A stretch of 5,364 nt of DNA from ZC4RG17 sp035304485. Lineage in GTDB: Bacteria; Actinomycetota; Acidimicrobiia; Spongiisociales; ZC4RG35. The notes beneath the pieces are model-generated. The model was not told the DNA's origin. It worked only from the letters and a program-made list of their open reading frames with translations, and searched no databases. Positions 1 to 5,046 of this stretch are shown here, in pieces; within the stretch, counting starts at the first letter, position 1, and each line of letters opens with the position of its first letter. The stretch lies in contig DATGPZ010000121.1 in assembly GCA_035304485.1 (NCBI GenBank), positions 1-5,364 of the forward strand. Direction: 5' to 3'. A program made the translations under genes and the position numbers.

Positions 1-54
1 AGATTCACGGCCCGTCAGTTGGGCCTGCTCACTAACGTGGATCTGTACGGATGA
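1..54 (+). CDS. Possible 3' end of an upstream gene (partial)
   Basis: Frame 1 is open from the window edge and ends at a TGA at 52-54. It gives a 17-residue tail reading RFTARQLGLLTNVDLYG. It would end 19 nt before the start of the TadE-like gene at 74, a spacing consistent with an operon. So short a tail cannot be assigned to a family. Frame 2 is also open through this stretch and runs into the gene at 74, so frame choice is uncertain. The call rests only on the stop position and the general gene density of the window. Confidence 0.3.
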   Translation, partial: RFTARQLGLLTNVDLYG

Positions 55-61
55 ACTCGAC

Positions 62-67
62 AGGGGA
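62..67 (+). promoter_or_regulatory. Ribosome binding site for the TadE-like gene at 74
   Basis: The bases AGGGGA lie 6 nt before the ATG at 74. This purine run supports that ATG over reading the gene further upstream in the same open frame. Confidence 0.6.
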
Positions 68-73
68 CGGCGG

Positions 74-517
74 ATGGGGCTGGGTAATGCCCGAGGACGC
101 GATGGTGGCGCTCTCAACGACGTTGGCGCGAGCGTCGTCGAGCTCGCGTTCCTCATGCCCCTCCTGATCCTTCTCCTCTGCGGAATCATCGAGGTCGGGT
201 GGCTCTTCACCCAGAACCTCGATGTCCGACACGGGGCCGCCGAAGCTGCACGGCTGGCCGCCGTCGAGAGCGACACGATCGATTCTGACGCGGTCTGCGA
301 ACGTCTCGATGTGGCGGCGCCCGGAGCAGTCGTGACCTTCGAGCGGGACGGCGACGACGTCGGTGACGAGGTTCGGGCCACGGTCGACGCCCCGGCGAGG
401 ACGATGACGGGGCTCCTCGATTGGGCGTTCCCGTCGTCTATGAGGCTGCAGCACACGGCCAGAGTGCGCCTAGAACAACAGGATCCGGCATGGGATCCAC
501 AGTCGGTGACGTGCTGA
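74..517 (+). CDS. TadE-like minor pseudopilin, single membrane helix
   Basis: This 147-residue protein looks like a TadE-family pseudopilin of a Tad/Flp pilus, which would sit in the cytoplasmic membrane and be used in pilus assembly. A short polar leader of 18 residues ends in Gly18. It is followed by ASVVE, so the class IV prepilin motif G|xxxxE is present with Glu at +5 (residue 23). A hydrophobic helix spans about residues 20-42, and HGAAEAARLAA follows, as is usual in TadE proteins. The rest is acidic and extracytoplasmic. Cysteines are at 36 (within the helix), 75 and 147, the last being the C-terminal residue. The ATG start has a good ribosome site at 62-67. The 3' end overlaps the TadG-like gene by 28 nt, implying coupled translation. 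It is less like the other four TadE-like proteins than they are like one another. Family is fairly sure; the exact role is inferred. Confidence 0.88.
   Translation: MGLGNARGRDGGALNDVGASVVELAFLMPLLILLLCGIIEVGWLFTQNLDVRHGAAEAARLAAVESDTIDSDAVCERLDVAAPGAVVTFERDGDDVGDEVRATVDAPARTMTGLLDWAFPSSMRLQHTARVRLEQQDPAWDPQSVTC
480..483 (+). promoter_or_regulatory. Ribosome binding site deciding the start of the TadG-like gene
   Basis: AGGA lies inside the end of the preceding gene, 6 nt before the ATG at 490. It favours that ATG over the TTG at 421, which would add 23 residues encoded over the neighbour in another frame, and over the GTG at 511. Confidence 0.5.
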
Positions 518-1851
518 GGATCGAACTGCAGTCGGATCGAGGTGCCACCGCGATCATCGTGGCGAGCGCGATGTTGGTTCTCTTGGGCTTCGCCGCCTTC
601 GCGGTGGACATCAGTGCCGCCCGCAACGAACAGCGGTTGGATCAGGCGGCCGCCGATGCTGCCGCTCTGGCCGGCGCCGTCGAGTTCCTGCGTGGCGGCG
701 GACCGGATAGGGTCGCACTGGCCATCGGCGACTACGCCGAGAGGAACCTGGGCCGTTCCATCGAGGCGAGCGACTGGAGTGCTTGCACGGACACCGAAAG
801 CCTTGCCGAGACAACCCAGGAATTGGGAATCTCACCCAGTAGTTCTTGCATCAGCTTTGGCCCGAACGACGATGGGGATCCTTACGCCACGATCCGAGTG
901 CGCCTCCCCAATCAGGGAACCGCCACCACCTTCGGGCGCGTCTTGGGAGTCCAAGAAGTCGAGACCTTTGCGGCCGCCGAAGTGACCATCACCCGGACGA
1001 TCGATGTCAATCTGTTCCCGGCTGGCGTCGCCTCCACCGCCGATGTGGGCGACCTGTATTGCTTGGGGACGGGAACGTCCGTTGCCGAGAGCTGCAACGG
1101 CGTCCCGCTCGAGATGACGGCGTTCGATCCGTGCGATTCGATGTCGGTTGGCCTCCGGGACGGCGTCGACGCGCTGACAGGAACGTATTCCGGAGACAAA
1201 AGGGCCCTTTGCGGCACTCAGCCTTACCCCAACGAGGTCGCCGACACGGCAACCGTGGATTCAGGCGACCTCATGAGTGGCCTCGTCAGTGGTCGACTAG
1301 ACGTGTCGTCGAGCGGCGCCCAGATCGACGGTGACCACATCGAGAACCGCCCGTTGTGGGAATACATCGACACGTCCGTTGCGCTCGGCTCGTGTCTGGA
1401 TGCTGCTGCCGGACCCTCGACCGCCGACGACAGGGACGACGACATGGACTTCGATAACGCCCGAGGCGACCTCGCCACCTGCCTGAACAGCAACCCGCCC
1501 GCCAATCTGTTCGTGCCGAGTATCTACAACAGCCCGCGATTCGTCCTTCTCCCTATGCTCGCCTCCGGGAATCTGATCGTGGGCTATCTGCCGGCATACA
1601 TCGACTCCATCTGGACCGACCACGGCACGTGCACCGGCGGCTTCGAGGAGAGCACGGGCAACTGGTGCCGTCACGATCCGGGACGCGTCGGATCGAGCGA
1701 CCAGCCGGCGAAGTCAGTGAGCCTCAGGTTGCTCTCGTGTGATGTGCTGCCGGACCAAGGGATGGACGGCGCAGAGAAGTGCAAGAAGATCCCCGGGCCC
1801 TCGCCCGGCAGCGAGGTAGCAGTCTTCTTCGAGTTCGCGCCCAGCGGCTGA
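490..1851 (+). CDS. TadG-like pilus assembly protein with 12-cysteine ectodomain
   Basis: From the ATG at 490 this is 453 residues. The N-terminus matches the TadE/G-like domain: a polar leader to DRG (16-18), a hydrophobic helix at about 19-39, then D40 with ISAARNEQRLDQAAADAAAL, the usual post-membrane signature. A second family feature is the TTFGRVLGVQEVETFAAAEV stretch at about 147-165. Unlike the TadE-like neighbours, position +5 after the Gly is Ile, not Glu, so classical prepilin processing is doubtful. The remaining roughly 290 residues are presumably extracytoplasmic and contain no recognised domain. The whole post-membrane part carries 12 cysteines (99, 120, 191, 202, 215, 241, 302, 331, 381, 393, 417, 431), an even number suggesting disulfides. 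An Asp-rich patch (about 313-327) could bind calcium. It overlaps the TadE-like gene upstream and probably shares its mRNA. TadG-family proteins are thought to be envelope or surface components of Tad systems; the specific role here is unknown. Confidence 0.85.
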   Translation: MGSTVGDVLRIELQSDRGATAIIVASAMLVLLGFAAFAVDISAARNEQRLDQAAADAAALAGAVEFLRGGGPDRVALAIGDYAERNLGRSIEASDWSACTDTESLAETTQELGISPSSSCISFGPNDDGDPYATIRVRLPNQGTATTFGRVLGVQEVETFAAAEVTITRTIDVNLFPAGVASTADVGDLYCLGTGTSVAESCNGVPLEMTAFDPCDSMSVGLRDGVDALTGTYSGDKRALCGTQPYPNEVADTATVDSGDLMSGLVSGRLDVSSSGAQIDGDHIENRPLWEYIDTSVALGSCLDAAAGPSTADDRDDDMDFDNARGDLATCLNSNPPANLFVPSIYNSPRFVLLPMLASGNLIVGYLPAYIDSIWTDHGTCTGGFEESTGNWCRHDPGRVGSSDQPAKSVSLRLLSCDVLPDQGMDGAEKCKKIPGPSPGSEVAVFFEFAPSG

Positions 1852-1862
1852 AATCTCCGCCG

Positions 1863-1874
1863 TTTGGGACCAAA
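1863..1874. promoter_or_regulatory. Operator-like palindrome TTTGG-GA-CCAAA
   Basis: Two perfect 5-bp half sites are separated by 2 nt. The 2-nt centre is too short for an RNA loop, so a DNA-binding dimer is the more natural reading. It lies 12 nt after the TadG-like stop and about 105 nt before the TTG start at 1980. One copy only was found in the window, so this is weak evidence. Confidence 0.3.
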
Positions 1875-1882
1875 GACCTCTC

Positions 1883-1911
1883 CAGATCCCGCCTCGGGCG
1901 CCGATGATCTG
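1883..1911 (+). other. Predicted hairpin, nested stems, in the leader
   Basis: CAGAT (1883-1887) pairs with ATCTG (1907-1911). Inside, CCCG (1888-1891) pairs with CGGG (1895-1898) over a 3-nt loop, leaving CGCCGATG (1899-1906) unpaired on the 3' side. An alternative inner stem pairs 1890-1893 with 1897-1900. No U-tract follows, so it is not a standard terminator. Confidence 0.4.
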
Positions 1912-1927
1912 TGGGTAAGGCATTCGA

Positions 1928-1961
1928 TCGGTAGAGCGACCCAACCTCCATCGCCTACCGA
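1928..1961 (+). other. Predicted 11-bp hairpin just upstream of the RBS
   Basis: TCGGTAG (1928-1934) pairs perfectly with CTACCGA (1955-1961). After a single bulged A at 1935, GCGA (1936-1939) pairs with TCGC (1951-1954). The loop is 11 nt (1940-1950) and pyrimidine-rich. The stem ends 4 nt before the GGGGAAAGGG ribosome site at 1966-1975. There is no U-tract, so translational control, RNA protection or processing is more likely than termination. It is non-coding in any sensible frame. Confidence 0.5.
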
Positions 1962-1965
1962 CAAC

Positions 1966-1975
1966 GGGGAAAGGG
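1966..1975 (+). promoter_or_regulatory. Ribosome binding site for the TTG-start TadE-like gene
   Basis: A GGGGAAAGGG purine run lies 4 nt before the TTG at 1980. It supports this unusual start codon, which gives a leader length similar to the paralogues. The adjacent hairpin could affect access to it. Confidence 0.5.
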
Positions 1976-1979
1976 CACT

Positions 1980-2486
1980 TTGTTTCCGCTCGCGTCAACC
2001 AATCACTCCCAGCGCGGGGCCACCGTGGTCGAGTATGCCCTGGTGGCGCCGCTCCTCTTCCTCCTCATCTTCGGGGTGATCGAGTTCGGCCGCGGAGTCG
2101 CCACGTACTCGGCGGCATCCACCGCCGCCCGCGAGGCCGCCCGCTATGCGACGGCTGTCGGCGAGAGCCCCTACACCCCCGGCGTGCCTCGCTACGCCGA
2201 CTGCGCCGGCATCCGCCGCGCTGCCGAAGCCAAGGCTGTGATGCTCGACTGGGACCGCACCGATATCACCATCAGCTACGACACAGGGCCGGGCACGCCC
2301 GTCAAGTCGACGTGCGGAGGCACACCGTCTCCCACGGAAGGCACCGTTCTGAGCGGCGACCGGGTCCTCGTGGAGGTGAGCACCGAGTTCACCTCGCCCA
2401 TCCCTCTCATCTCCAACATCGTCGGTGCGTTCGACATCACATCCGAGCAGGCCCGGACCGTCTTCAAGGGAGAGATCAGTGGCTGA
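1980..2486 (+). CDS. TadE-like minor pseudopilin, type A
   Basis: A 168-residue TadE-family protein. The leader of 13 residues ends in RG; the cleavage motif is G13|ATVVE with Glu18 at +5. A hydrophobic helix spans about residues 19-36. It is followed by the TadE-like AASTAAREAARYAT stretch (45-58). The ectodomain has Cys75 in DCAGI and Cys112 in TCGG, 37 residues apart, and ends in a region rich in beta-prone residues. It starts at a rare TTG; no better start lies between 1980 and the conserved RGAT motif. Its 3' end overlaps the type B gene by 8 nt. It is clearly paralogous to the protein at 4504-5046, sharing RGAT.VE, the VAPLLFLL.FGVIEF core and GVPR..DCAGI. Inferred role: minor pilin or pseudopilin of a Tad/Flp pilus, possibly acting as a pair with the type B partner. 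Confidence 0.9.
   Translation: MFPLASTNHSQRGATVVEYALVAPLLFLLIFGVIEFGRGVATYSAASTAAREAARYATAVGESPYTPGVPRYADCAGIRRAAEAKAVMLDWDRTDITISYDTGPGTPVKSTCGGTPSPTEGTVLSGDRVLVEVSTEFTSPIPLISNIVGAFDITSEQARTVFKGEISG
2468..2472 (+). promoter_or_regulatory. Ribosome binding site deciding the GTG start of the type B gene
   Basis: GGGAG lies in the last codons of the type A gene, 6 nt before the GTG at 2479. It rules in this GTG over the GTG at 2425 and gives a short leader VADRRSERG like that of the downstream paralogue. Confidence 0.65.
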
Positions 2487-2877
2487 CAGGCGGTCCGAAC
2501 GAGGAGCGGCGGCCGTCGAGATGGCCTTCGTGGCGATGTTCCTGATCCTCCTCGTGACAGGCGTGGCCGACCTGGGCCGGGCGATCTTCACCTACATCGG
2601 CGTCCAGGACGCCGCCGAAGAGGGGACGATGTACGCCTCCTACCACCCCGACGAGATCGACAACGTACGCCAGCGCGCCGTCGAATCGATCGACTACCCG
2701 GAACTCGACCCGGGAGATGTGGCCGTCAGCTGCTCCCCCGACGGCAAGAGGGTCACCGTGACGGTCACGCATCGAGTCGACCTGATGACGCCGGTGATCA
2801 GCCAGATCCTCGGCGAACAGATCGAGCTCACCCGCTCCTTCACCGGGGACGTGTTCGGCGGGACGTGCGGCGCGTGA
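2479..2877 (+). CDS. TadE-like minor pseudopilin, type B
   Basis: A 132-residue TadE-family protein. The 9-residue leader VADRRSERG is followed by AAAVE, so the G|xxxxE motif is intact with Glu14 at +5. A hydrophobic helix covers about residues 15-31. Then comes LGRAIFTYIGVQDAAEEGTM, the post-membrane segment where TadE proteins carry an amphipathic helix. Cysteines are at 85 (in VSCSP) and 130, near the C-terminus. The start GTG overlaps the stop of the type A gene by 8 nt, so the two are very likely translationally coupled and made in similar amounts. It ends 16 nt before the TadG-like gene. The paralogue at 5036 shares ERGAA.VE, LVTG, GRAIFT, QRAV.S and GDV.VSC. It might be the local counterpart of TadF, but TadE and TadF cannot be separated by eye. 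Confidence 0.88.
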   Translation: MADRRSERGAAAVEMAFVAMFLILLVTGVADLGRAIFTYIGVQDAAEEGTMYASYHPDEIDNVRQRAVESIDYPELDPGDVAVSCSPDGKRVTVTVTHRVDLMTPVISQILGEQIELTRSFTGDVFGGTCGA

Positions 2878-2893
2878 GAACCGAAGAGTTGCG

Positions 2894-4063
2894 ATGAAGC
2901 GAAACGGACGACACAGAGAAGACACGGGAGCCGCCCTCATCACAGTCGCCATCACCCTCCTCCTCCTCATGGGCGTGGCGGCGGTGGCGATCGACGGCGG
3001 CCTGGCATACAACCAGCGCCGTCACACCCAGGGCGCCGCCGACAACGCGGCGCTGGCGGCGGCATGGGCAGCGTGCCACGGCGAAGACCCGGTGGCGGCC
3101 GGGCGGGCGGTGGCTCAAGAGAACGGCTTCGACTCCGTCGACGTGGAAGTCACGTCCGAGGACGGCAAACAGCACGTCGTGATCACCTCGACCGACGCCA
3201 CCACCTTCGGGAAGACCGTCGGCGTCGACGAGATGACCGTCATCAGCGAGGCCGTAGCCGAATGCGAGAAGGTCGCCGGAACCTCGCCCTACGTCCTGTT
3301 TGCCGGCGGCCCGCCGGCCTGTGGAGAGAACACGCTGATGCTCCCGGCGGCGTCGAAGACGATCAACGGCGGGGTGCACACGAATGGCGGGATGAACATC
3401 TCCGGTCCGCTCGGCACGATGTTCTTCAACGGCCACACGACGTACGTCACCGAGATGCCGAACTGGATGGAGAACCAGTACGGGAGCCGGTTCTTCGCCG
3501 GCCACAGCCAGACCACGACCCAGCCCTACCCGGTCCCCGCCGATTGGGTGATCGAGAACTACGCCCCAGGCGGCTCCAAGGCGACCGCCGCCCAGGCCGA
3601 GGGCATGTACACCCACTGGCCCAGCGGCATGAACACTAACTCGGCTGCCATCCCGGAAGGCCTGAACTACGTCCAGGGCAACGTGAACATCTATCCCGCC
3701 GGGGGCCCTCACGGCTCGGGCAACTCCCTCCACAACACCACCATCGTGGCGACGGGCACCATGACCATCTCGGCGGCCTTCAACGAGGCGTCGCCGTACG
3801 AGGACGACGGCCTCCTTCTCTTCGGCAACTCCGGCGGGACTGCCTCCTGCTGGAACAACGGCCTGCAGATGAGCGCCGACCTCAACAGCTTCGAAGGGAC
3901 GATCTACTTCCCGAACGGGAAGATCGGGATCAACAACGACAGGATGATCGGCAACGGGGCCATCATCGGCTACACGATCAACCTGGCGTCGAGCCACTTC
4001 GAGATCAACCCCTACGAGGGCGGATCGGGCGCTCCGTCCTACCGGGTCGAGCTGGTCGAGTAG
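2894..4063 (+). CDS. TadG-like pilus assembly protein with Gly/Asn-rich, probably beta-helical tail
   Basis: A 389-residue protein with the TadG-like N-terminal domain: a basic leader to about residue 11, a hydrophobic helix at about 13-33, then D34 GGLAYNQRRHTQGAADNAAL (35-54) and the DATTFGKTVGVDEMTVISEA segment (101-120). As in the other TadG-like protein, no Glu follows at +5 after the Gly12, so it is probably a membrane-anchored accessory protein and not a processed pilin. From about 135 the sequence becomes rich in Gly, Asn, Thr and short hydrophobic strands (for example INGGVHTNGGMNISG, GNVNIYPAGG, GTIYFPNGKIGINND, GAIIGYTINL). This pattern resembles parallel beta-helix surface proteins; that is inference. 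Four cysteines are at 61, 124, 143 and 319. A modest GAAGAG ribosome site (2883-2888) supports the ATG. It is third in the operon after the A and B genes and shares no obvious tail similarity with the TadG-like protein at 490. Confidence 0.85.
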   Translation: MKRNGRHREDTGAALITVAITLLLLMGVAAVAIDGGLAYNQRRHTQGAADNAALAAAWAACHGEDPVAAGRAVAQENGFDSVDVEVTSEDGKQHVVITSTDATTFGKTVGVDEMTVISEAVAECEKVAGTSPYVLFAGGPPACGENTLMLPAASKTINGGVHTNGGMNISGPLGTMFFNGHTTYVTEMPNWMENQYGSRFFAGHSQTTTQPYPVPADWVIENYAPGGSKATAAQAEGMYTHWPSGMNTNSAAIPEGLNYVQGNVNIYPAGGPHGSGNSLHNTTIVATGTMTISAAFNEASPYEDDGLLLFGNSGGTASCWNNGLQMSADLNSFEGTIYFPNGKIGINNDRMIGNGAIIGYTINLASSHFEINPYEGGSGAPSYRVELVE

Positions 4064-4064
4064 C

Positions 4065-4385
4065 TCAGTATCCCGACAGCGGGCTCGGAGCCGGCTCGGT
4101 GTGACGGAAGTCGATGCCGATCGCCCCCTCGGCCGCCAGCTCTTCGATCACTTCGGAGTGGACGTCCAGTTGGGCCGACGAGGCCACCTTCAGGAGCTGG
4201 TAGCGGTGGCGCTCGCCGTCGATCTTCAGGTCCAGGGTGGCGAGAAGCGACGAGTAGGAGACGTCGAGCTGCGCCCCGGCAGAGGCGGCGATCCGACGCA
4301 ACGCGCTGGCGGCGGCGTTGGGGGTTCCATACGGACCGAACACCTCCGGTTCGGCCGATTCGGGCTGATAGAGGACCACGTACAC
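4065..4385 (-). CDS. Small hypothetical cytosolic protein, reverse strand
   Basis: A 106-residue protein starting at GTG (4385-4383), with a strong ribosome site reading GGGGGAAG on the minus strand (4398-4391), 5 nt upstream. I do not recognise a family. It has no signal peptide, membrane segment or cysteine. The N-terminus MYVVLYQPE reads as a beta strand and an Ala-rich helix follows (24-37). A second strand-like part is LDLKIDGERHRYQLLKV (51-67). A helix EVIEELAAEGA (78-88) follows, and the last 14 residues are Pro/Ser-rich. The alternating strands and helices suggest a small alpha/beta fold. Its stop codon is 1 nt from the stop of the TadG-like gene on the other strand, and it diverges from the TadE-like gene at 4504. 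The opposite-strand frame reads as an Arg/Gly-rich shadow, which supports this strand as coding. Confidence 0.72.
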   Translation of the reverse strand: MYVVLYQPESAEPEVFGPYGTPNAAASALRRIAASAGAQLDVSYSSLLATLDLKIDGERHRYQLLKVASSAQLDVHSEVIEELAAEGAIGIDFRHTEPAPSPLSGY

Positions 4386-4503
4386 AGAGTCTTCCCCCGA
4401 TGGACAGGTGTCTCAGTCAAATTGCCCGACGTGGCGTGAGTCAATCGGCCCATTCGGCGGATTCGCTGTAACGAGAATCCCTGCTCAGAGACCCAATCCG
4501 CAA
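4386..4503. promoter_or_regulatory. Divergent intergenic region between the small gene and the second TadE cassette
   Basis: This 118-nt gap separates two divergent start codons and so should hold promoters for both directions. An inverted repeat GGATTC (4459-4464) / GAATCC (4475-4480) with a 10-nt spacer lies 24 nt before the ATG at 4504, a position suited to an operator or a short hairpin. I could not find a confident -35/-10 pair. It shares no obvious motif with the 1852-1979 leader. Confidence 0.4.
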
Positions 4504-5046
4504 ATGAAAGGGTCCGGATCTGGAAGGCGGTCGGTCGCGTCTGAACGCGGCGCGACCCTGGTGGAGTTCGCGGTCGTAGCGCCGCTCCTCTTCCTGCTGC
4601 TCTTCGGCGTGATCGAGTTCGCTCGCGTGGTGAGTGCCTACACGACGGTATGGACGGGCGCCCGCGAAGGTGCCCGCTACGCAACCACGACTGAGGAATC
4701 CGAGGTCACATCTGGCGTCCCGCGATTCCGTGATTGCGCCGGGATCCTCCAAGCGGTCCAAGCGAAGGCCGTCACCACGTCGATCGACGTCTCCGACGTC
4801 ACGATCCAGTGGATCGACCCGACCGGGACCCCGATTGCCGACTGCGAGGCTGGTGGCTTGCCGGACCCAAAGGACAAAACGAGTGGGGTCTGGGCGGTGG
4901 ACATCCCCCGTGGCACCACCGTGACCGTGCACGTCCAGGCGGAGTTCGATGCCGTCGTGCCGTTGCTCGAGTCTTTCCTCGACGGCCTGGACCTCGATTC
5001 TCGACAGACCCGATCGATCTATGAAGGAATCATCGGTGGCACCTGA
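4504..5046 (+). CDS. TadE-like minor pseudopilin, type A, second copy
   Basis: From the ATG at 4504 this is 180 residues. A 16-residue basic leader ends in ERG; the motif G16|ATLVE puts Glu21 at +5. A hydrophobic helix spans about 22-39, then comes WTGAREGARYATT. Cys78 (DCAGI) and Cys114 are 36 residues apart, matching the pair in the type A protein at 1980. The core is close even at DNA level: a 17-nt exact match occurs at 2046-2062 and 4579-4595. A GTG at 4408 would add 32 residues, but they look unlike a class IV leader. The ribosome site before 4504 is weak, so the start is less certain than for its paralogue. Its 3' end overlaps the next gene by 11 nt. It lies directly downstream of a reverse-strand gene, so it needs its own promoter. 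Inferred role: a second Tad minor pilin. Confidence 0.88.
   Translation: MKGSGSGRRSVASERGATLVEFAVVAPLLFLLLFGVIEFARVVSAYTTVWTGAREGARYATTTEESEVTSGVPRFRDCAGILQAVQAKAVTTSIDVSDVTIQWIDPTGTPIADCEAGGLPDPKDKTSGVWAVDIPRGTTVTVHVQAEFDAVVPLLESFLDGLDLDSRQTRSIYEGIIGGT
5024..5029 (+). promoter_or_regulatory. Ribosome binding site deciding the GTG start of the second type B gene
   Basis: AAGGAA lies inside the end of the type A gene, 6 nt before the GTG at 5036. This mirrors the arrangement before the GTG at 2479. The in-frame ATG at 5021 has no ribosome site of its own. Confidence 0.6.

Larger units (their letters stand above)
1852..1979 (+). promoter_or_regulatory. Structured non-coding leader upstream of the A-B-TadG operon
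   Basis: This 128-nt gap is the only sizeable non-coding stretch between the first two gene groups. It is not covered by a plausible reading frame. It holds a 12-bp palindrome, a composite hairpin and a long bulged hairpin, followed directly by a purine-rich ribosome site. Its position suggests a promoter plus a structured 5' leader for the genes from 1980 onward. I see no convincing -35/-10 pair. Whether it is a riboswitch-like leader, an attenuator or a processing site cannot be told from one copy. Confidence 0.45.

Noticed and set aside
421..489. Upstream TTG start for the first TadG-like gene
   Set aside because: It would add 23 residues fully overlapping the previous gene, without a good ribosome site, ahead of an already adequate N-terminal leader.
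1866..1879. DosR-type box in GGGACCAAAGACCT
   Set aside because: It differs from the mycobacterial consensus at several positions, including the 3' half, and pilus genes are not typical targets. The exact TTTGG/CCAAA palindrome describes the site better.
1871..1907. Sigma-28-like promoter (CAAA ... GCCGATGA) in the leader
   Set aside because: The -10-like GCCGAT is present at 1900-1905, but the CAAA is 25 nt away instead of about 15, and no TAAA-like box lies at the right distance.
1995..2591. Minus-strand open frame of 198 codons opposite the first A-B pair
   Set aside because: It covers two overlapping plus-strand genes with conserved motifs and itself has only low-complexity Ala/Gly/Arg content.
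2840..3997. Long minus-strand open frame of 385 codons opposite the TadG-like gene
   Set aside because: It is rich in Arg, Val, His and Gly with no domain-like pattern, and the plus strand carries a clear membrane helix and TadG-like signature. It is a high-GC antisense shadow.
4049..4097. Terminator hairpins at the convergent stop codons (GAGCT/AGCTC, CCCG/CGGG, GAGCCGGCTC)
   Set aside because: The stems are only 4-5 bp, lie mostly in coding sequence and have no U-tract on either strand. They are too weak to call in GC-rich DNA.
4101..4439. Plus-strand open frame opposite the small reverse-strand gene
   Set aside because: The minus-strand product has a better start with a strong ribosome site and a balanced composition; the plus-strand product is Arg/Gly-rich.
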